A program made the translations under genes and the position numbers. Of a stretch of 64,000 bases of DNA, positions 63,366 through 64,000 are shown piece after piece. Source of the DNA: Myxococcales bacterium (lineage in GTDB: Bacteria > Myxococcota_A > Polyangia > Polyangiales > Ga0077539); the NCBI GenBank assembly GCA_016793325.1, contig JAEUKI010000043.1:1-64000 (forward strand). The letters are read 5' to 3'. Position 1 is the first letter of the stretch, and each line of letters begins with the position of its first letter. The notes below the pieces were generated by a model. That model was given only the letters and a program-made list of their open reading frames with translations, was not told the DNA's origin and did not search any database.

Positions 63366-64000
63366 TTACGCGCTCGTGTTTCGCTCGACGCCGACGGACT
63401 CGAACGCGCCCTCGCGAACGAGCGCTCGGATCGCGAAGCGCGAGCTCGACACGACCTCAGCGCGAAACGGCGCTTGCGTCAGGATCGCCGCGGCGTCCTC
63501 GTGAAACGCTCGCACGATCAGCCGCGTCTGCCCGTTGAGGTCTCGCACTCGCTCGGACACGACCAGCGCGTGACCGAGGTCCTCGCCCGTGAGCACGACG
63601 AGCTCGGCCTCGTGCGCGCCCGCCGCGCGGAGCACTTCGTACGAGCTCGGATCGCCCACTGACACAGCGCTCTGGATCCCGTCGAGCGCGCCGTCGTGGC
63701 CGCCCGTGGGTCGCTTCTCGCGCTTGTCGTCGATGATCGTCACCTCGACGCCCTTCGGCCGGAGCGCTGCGTACACGCGCACCGCCAGCGAGTTGAAGCC
63801 GATGATCACGCAGCGACGAACGCCCTGCTTGATCGCGGTTTGCTCGACGTGCTTCGCGGCGAGCTTGGTGGTCGAGATGATCTTGGCGTCGTACGCGCGA
63901 GCGAGGACTTGTCCCACGTCGTCGTCCGAGCAGCGCACCACGAGCGAGACCTTGGGCGCGATGTTGCGAACGCGACGAGCCGCGACAGCGCCGAGCTCTA
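63366..64000 (-). CDS. TrkA-N/RCK NAD-binding domain protein (partial)
   Basis: The reading frame stays open to the window edge, so the gene continues upstream and only about 211 C-terminal residues are present. They hold the end of one NAD-binding domain (ELGAVAARRVRNIAPKVSLV, VVRCSDDDVGQVLARAY) and a complete second TrkA-N domain (RRCVIIGFNSLAVRVYAALR, VTIIDDKREKRPTGGHDGAL, VLRAAGAHEAELVVLTGEDL, LIVRAFHEDAAAIL). The family senses NAD(H) or nucleotides to gate K+ channels or transporters. Whether a channel domain precedes it cannot be seen. Confidence 0.85.
   Translation of the reverse strand, partial: ELGAVAARRVRNIAPKVSLVVRCSDDDVGQVLARAYDAKIISTTKLAAKHVEQTAIKQGVRRCVIIGFNSLAVRVYAALRPKGVEVTIIDDKREKRPTGGHDGALDGIQSAVSVGDPSSYEVLRAAGAHEAELVVLTGEDLGHALVVSERVRDLNGQTRLIVRAFHEDAAAILTQAPFRAEVVSSSRFAIRALVREGAFESVGVERNTSA

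Noticed and set aside
1..64000. tRNA, rRNA, CRISPR, prophage or insertion-sequence genes
   Set aside because: Looked for but no conserved stem-loop clusters, repeat-spacer arrays, phage structural genes or transposase motifs were seen; a full search by tRNAscan-SE, Infernal and ISfinder could still add something.

Overview
The window is about 64 kb of very GC-rich, gene-dense bacterial DNA. Its content points to a myxobacterium (phylum Myxococcota, order Polyangiales, perhaps near Sandaracinaceae). The signs are Asp/Gly-rich lipoproteins, Cys-rich repeat lipoproteins with NCGACG motifs, Hanks-type kinases, ECF sigma factors with membrane anti-sigma proteins, and large vWA and alpha-2-macroglobulin-like proteins. 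The taxon is an inference from gene content; no rRNA or other marker gene is present. No rRNA, tRNA, CRISPR array, prophage or intact insertion sequence was seen.

Layout. 1-10 kb: a gene tail, a 25-bp tandem repeat, a 2,055-residue MG-domain-like protein, a MESH1-size (p)ppGpp-hydrolase-like HD protein, an amidase operon and a TetR regulator. 10.7-25.3 kb: a cell-surface block of Cys-rich and vWA lipoproteins. Within it, an ECF sigma factor stands upstream of a 1,547-residue protein joining an anti-sigma zinc finger, membrane anchor, FecR-like, VIT, vWA and DUF2135-like parts. A tandem cNMP-binding protein is divergent from that pair. 25.4-34.2 kb: unknown genes, an 808-bp gene-free stretch with a long inverted repeat, and two Ser/Thr kinases, one with a long helical-repeat N-terminus. 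34.2-40.5 kb: a GNAT acetyltransferase, a 193-bp palindromic element that supplies the stop codon of a citrate synthase-like gene, and a translationally coupled pair (diheme cytochrome/beta-propeller lipoprotein with a 799-residue lipoprotein).

40.6-51.3 kb: mostly metabolic and repair genes (APH-type kinase, methyltransferase, MsrB, NodB deacetylase), then a tightly coupled ECF sigma/anti-sigma/outer-membrane-protein operon, an AtoE-type transporter with prolyl iminopeptidase, a DTW-domain tRNA modification enzyme and a zinc-ribbon membrane protein. 51.5-54.4 kb: cydAB for a short-Q-loop cytochrome bd oxidase plus a small membrane protein. 54.6-64 kb: a LysR regulator divergent from an HDAC-family deacylase, CoA-binding and GST proteins, a membrane-anchored metallophosphoesterase divergent from glycogen phosphorylase, an AraC regulator with a small barrel-like protein, and the C-terminal part of a TrkA-N protein.

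The genes most worth pursuing are the sigma/anti-sigma-FecR-VIT-vWA pair (14.8-20.2 kb), the 193-bp element at 34.8 kb, the inverted repeat at 26.1-26.3 kb, and the cytochrome/lipoprotein pair (36.1-40.5 kb). Almost every real gene has long open antisense frames because of the GC content; these were left out.
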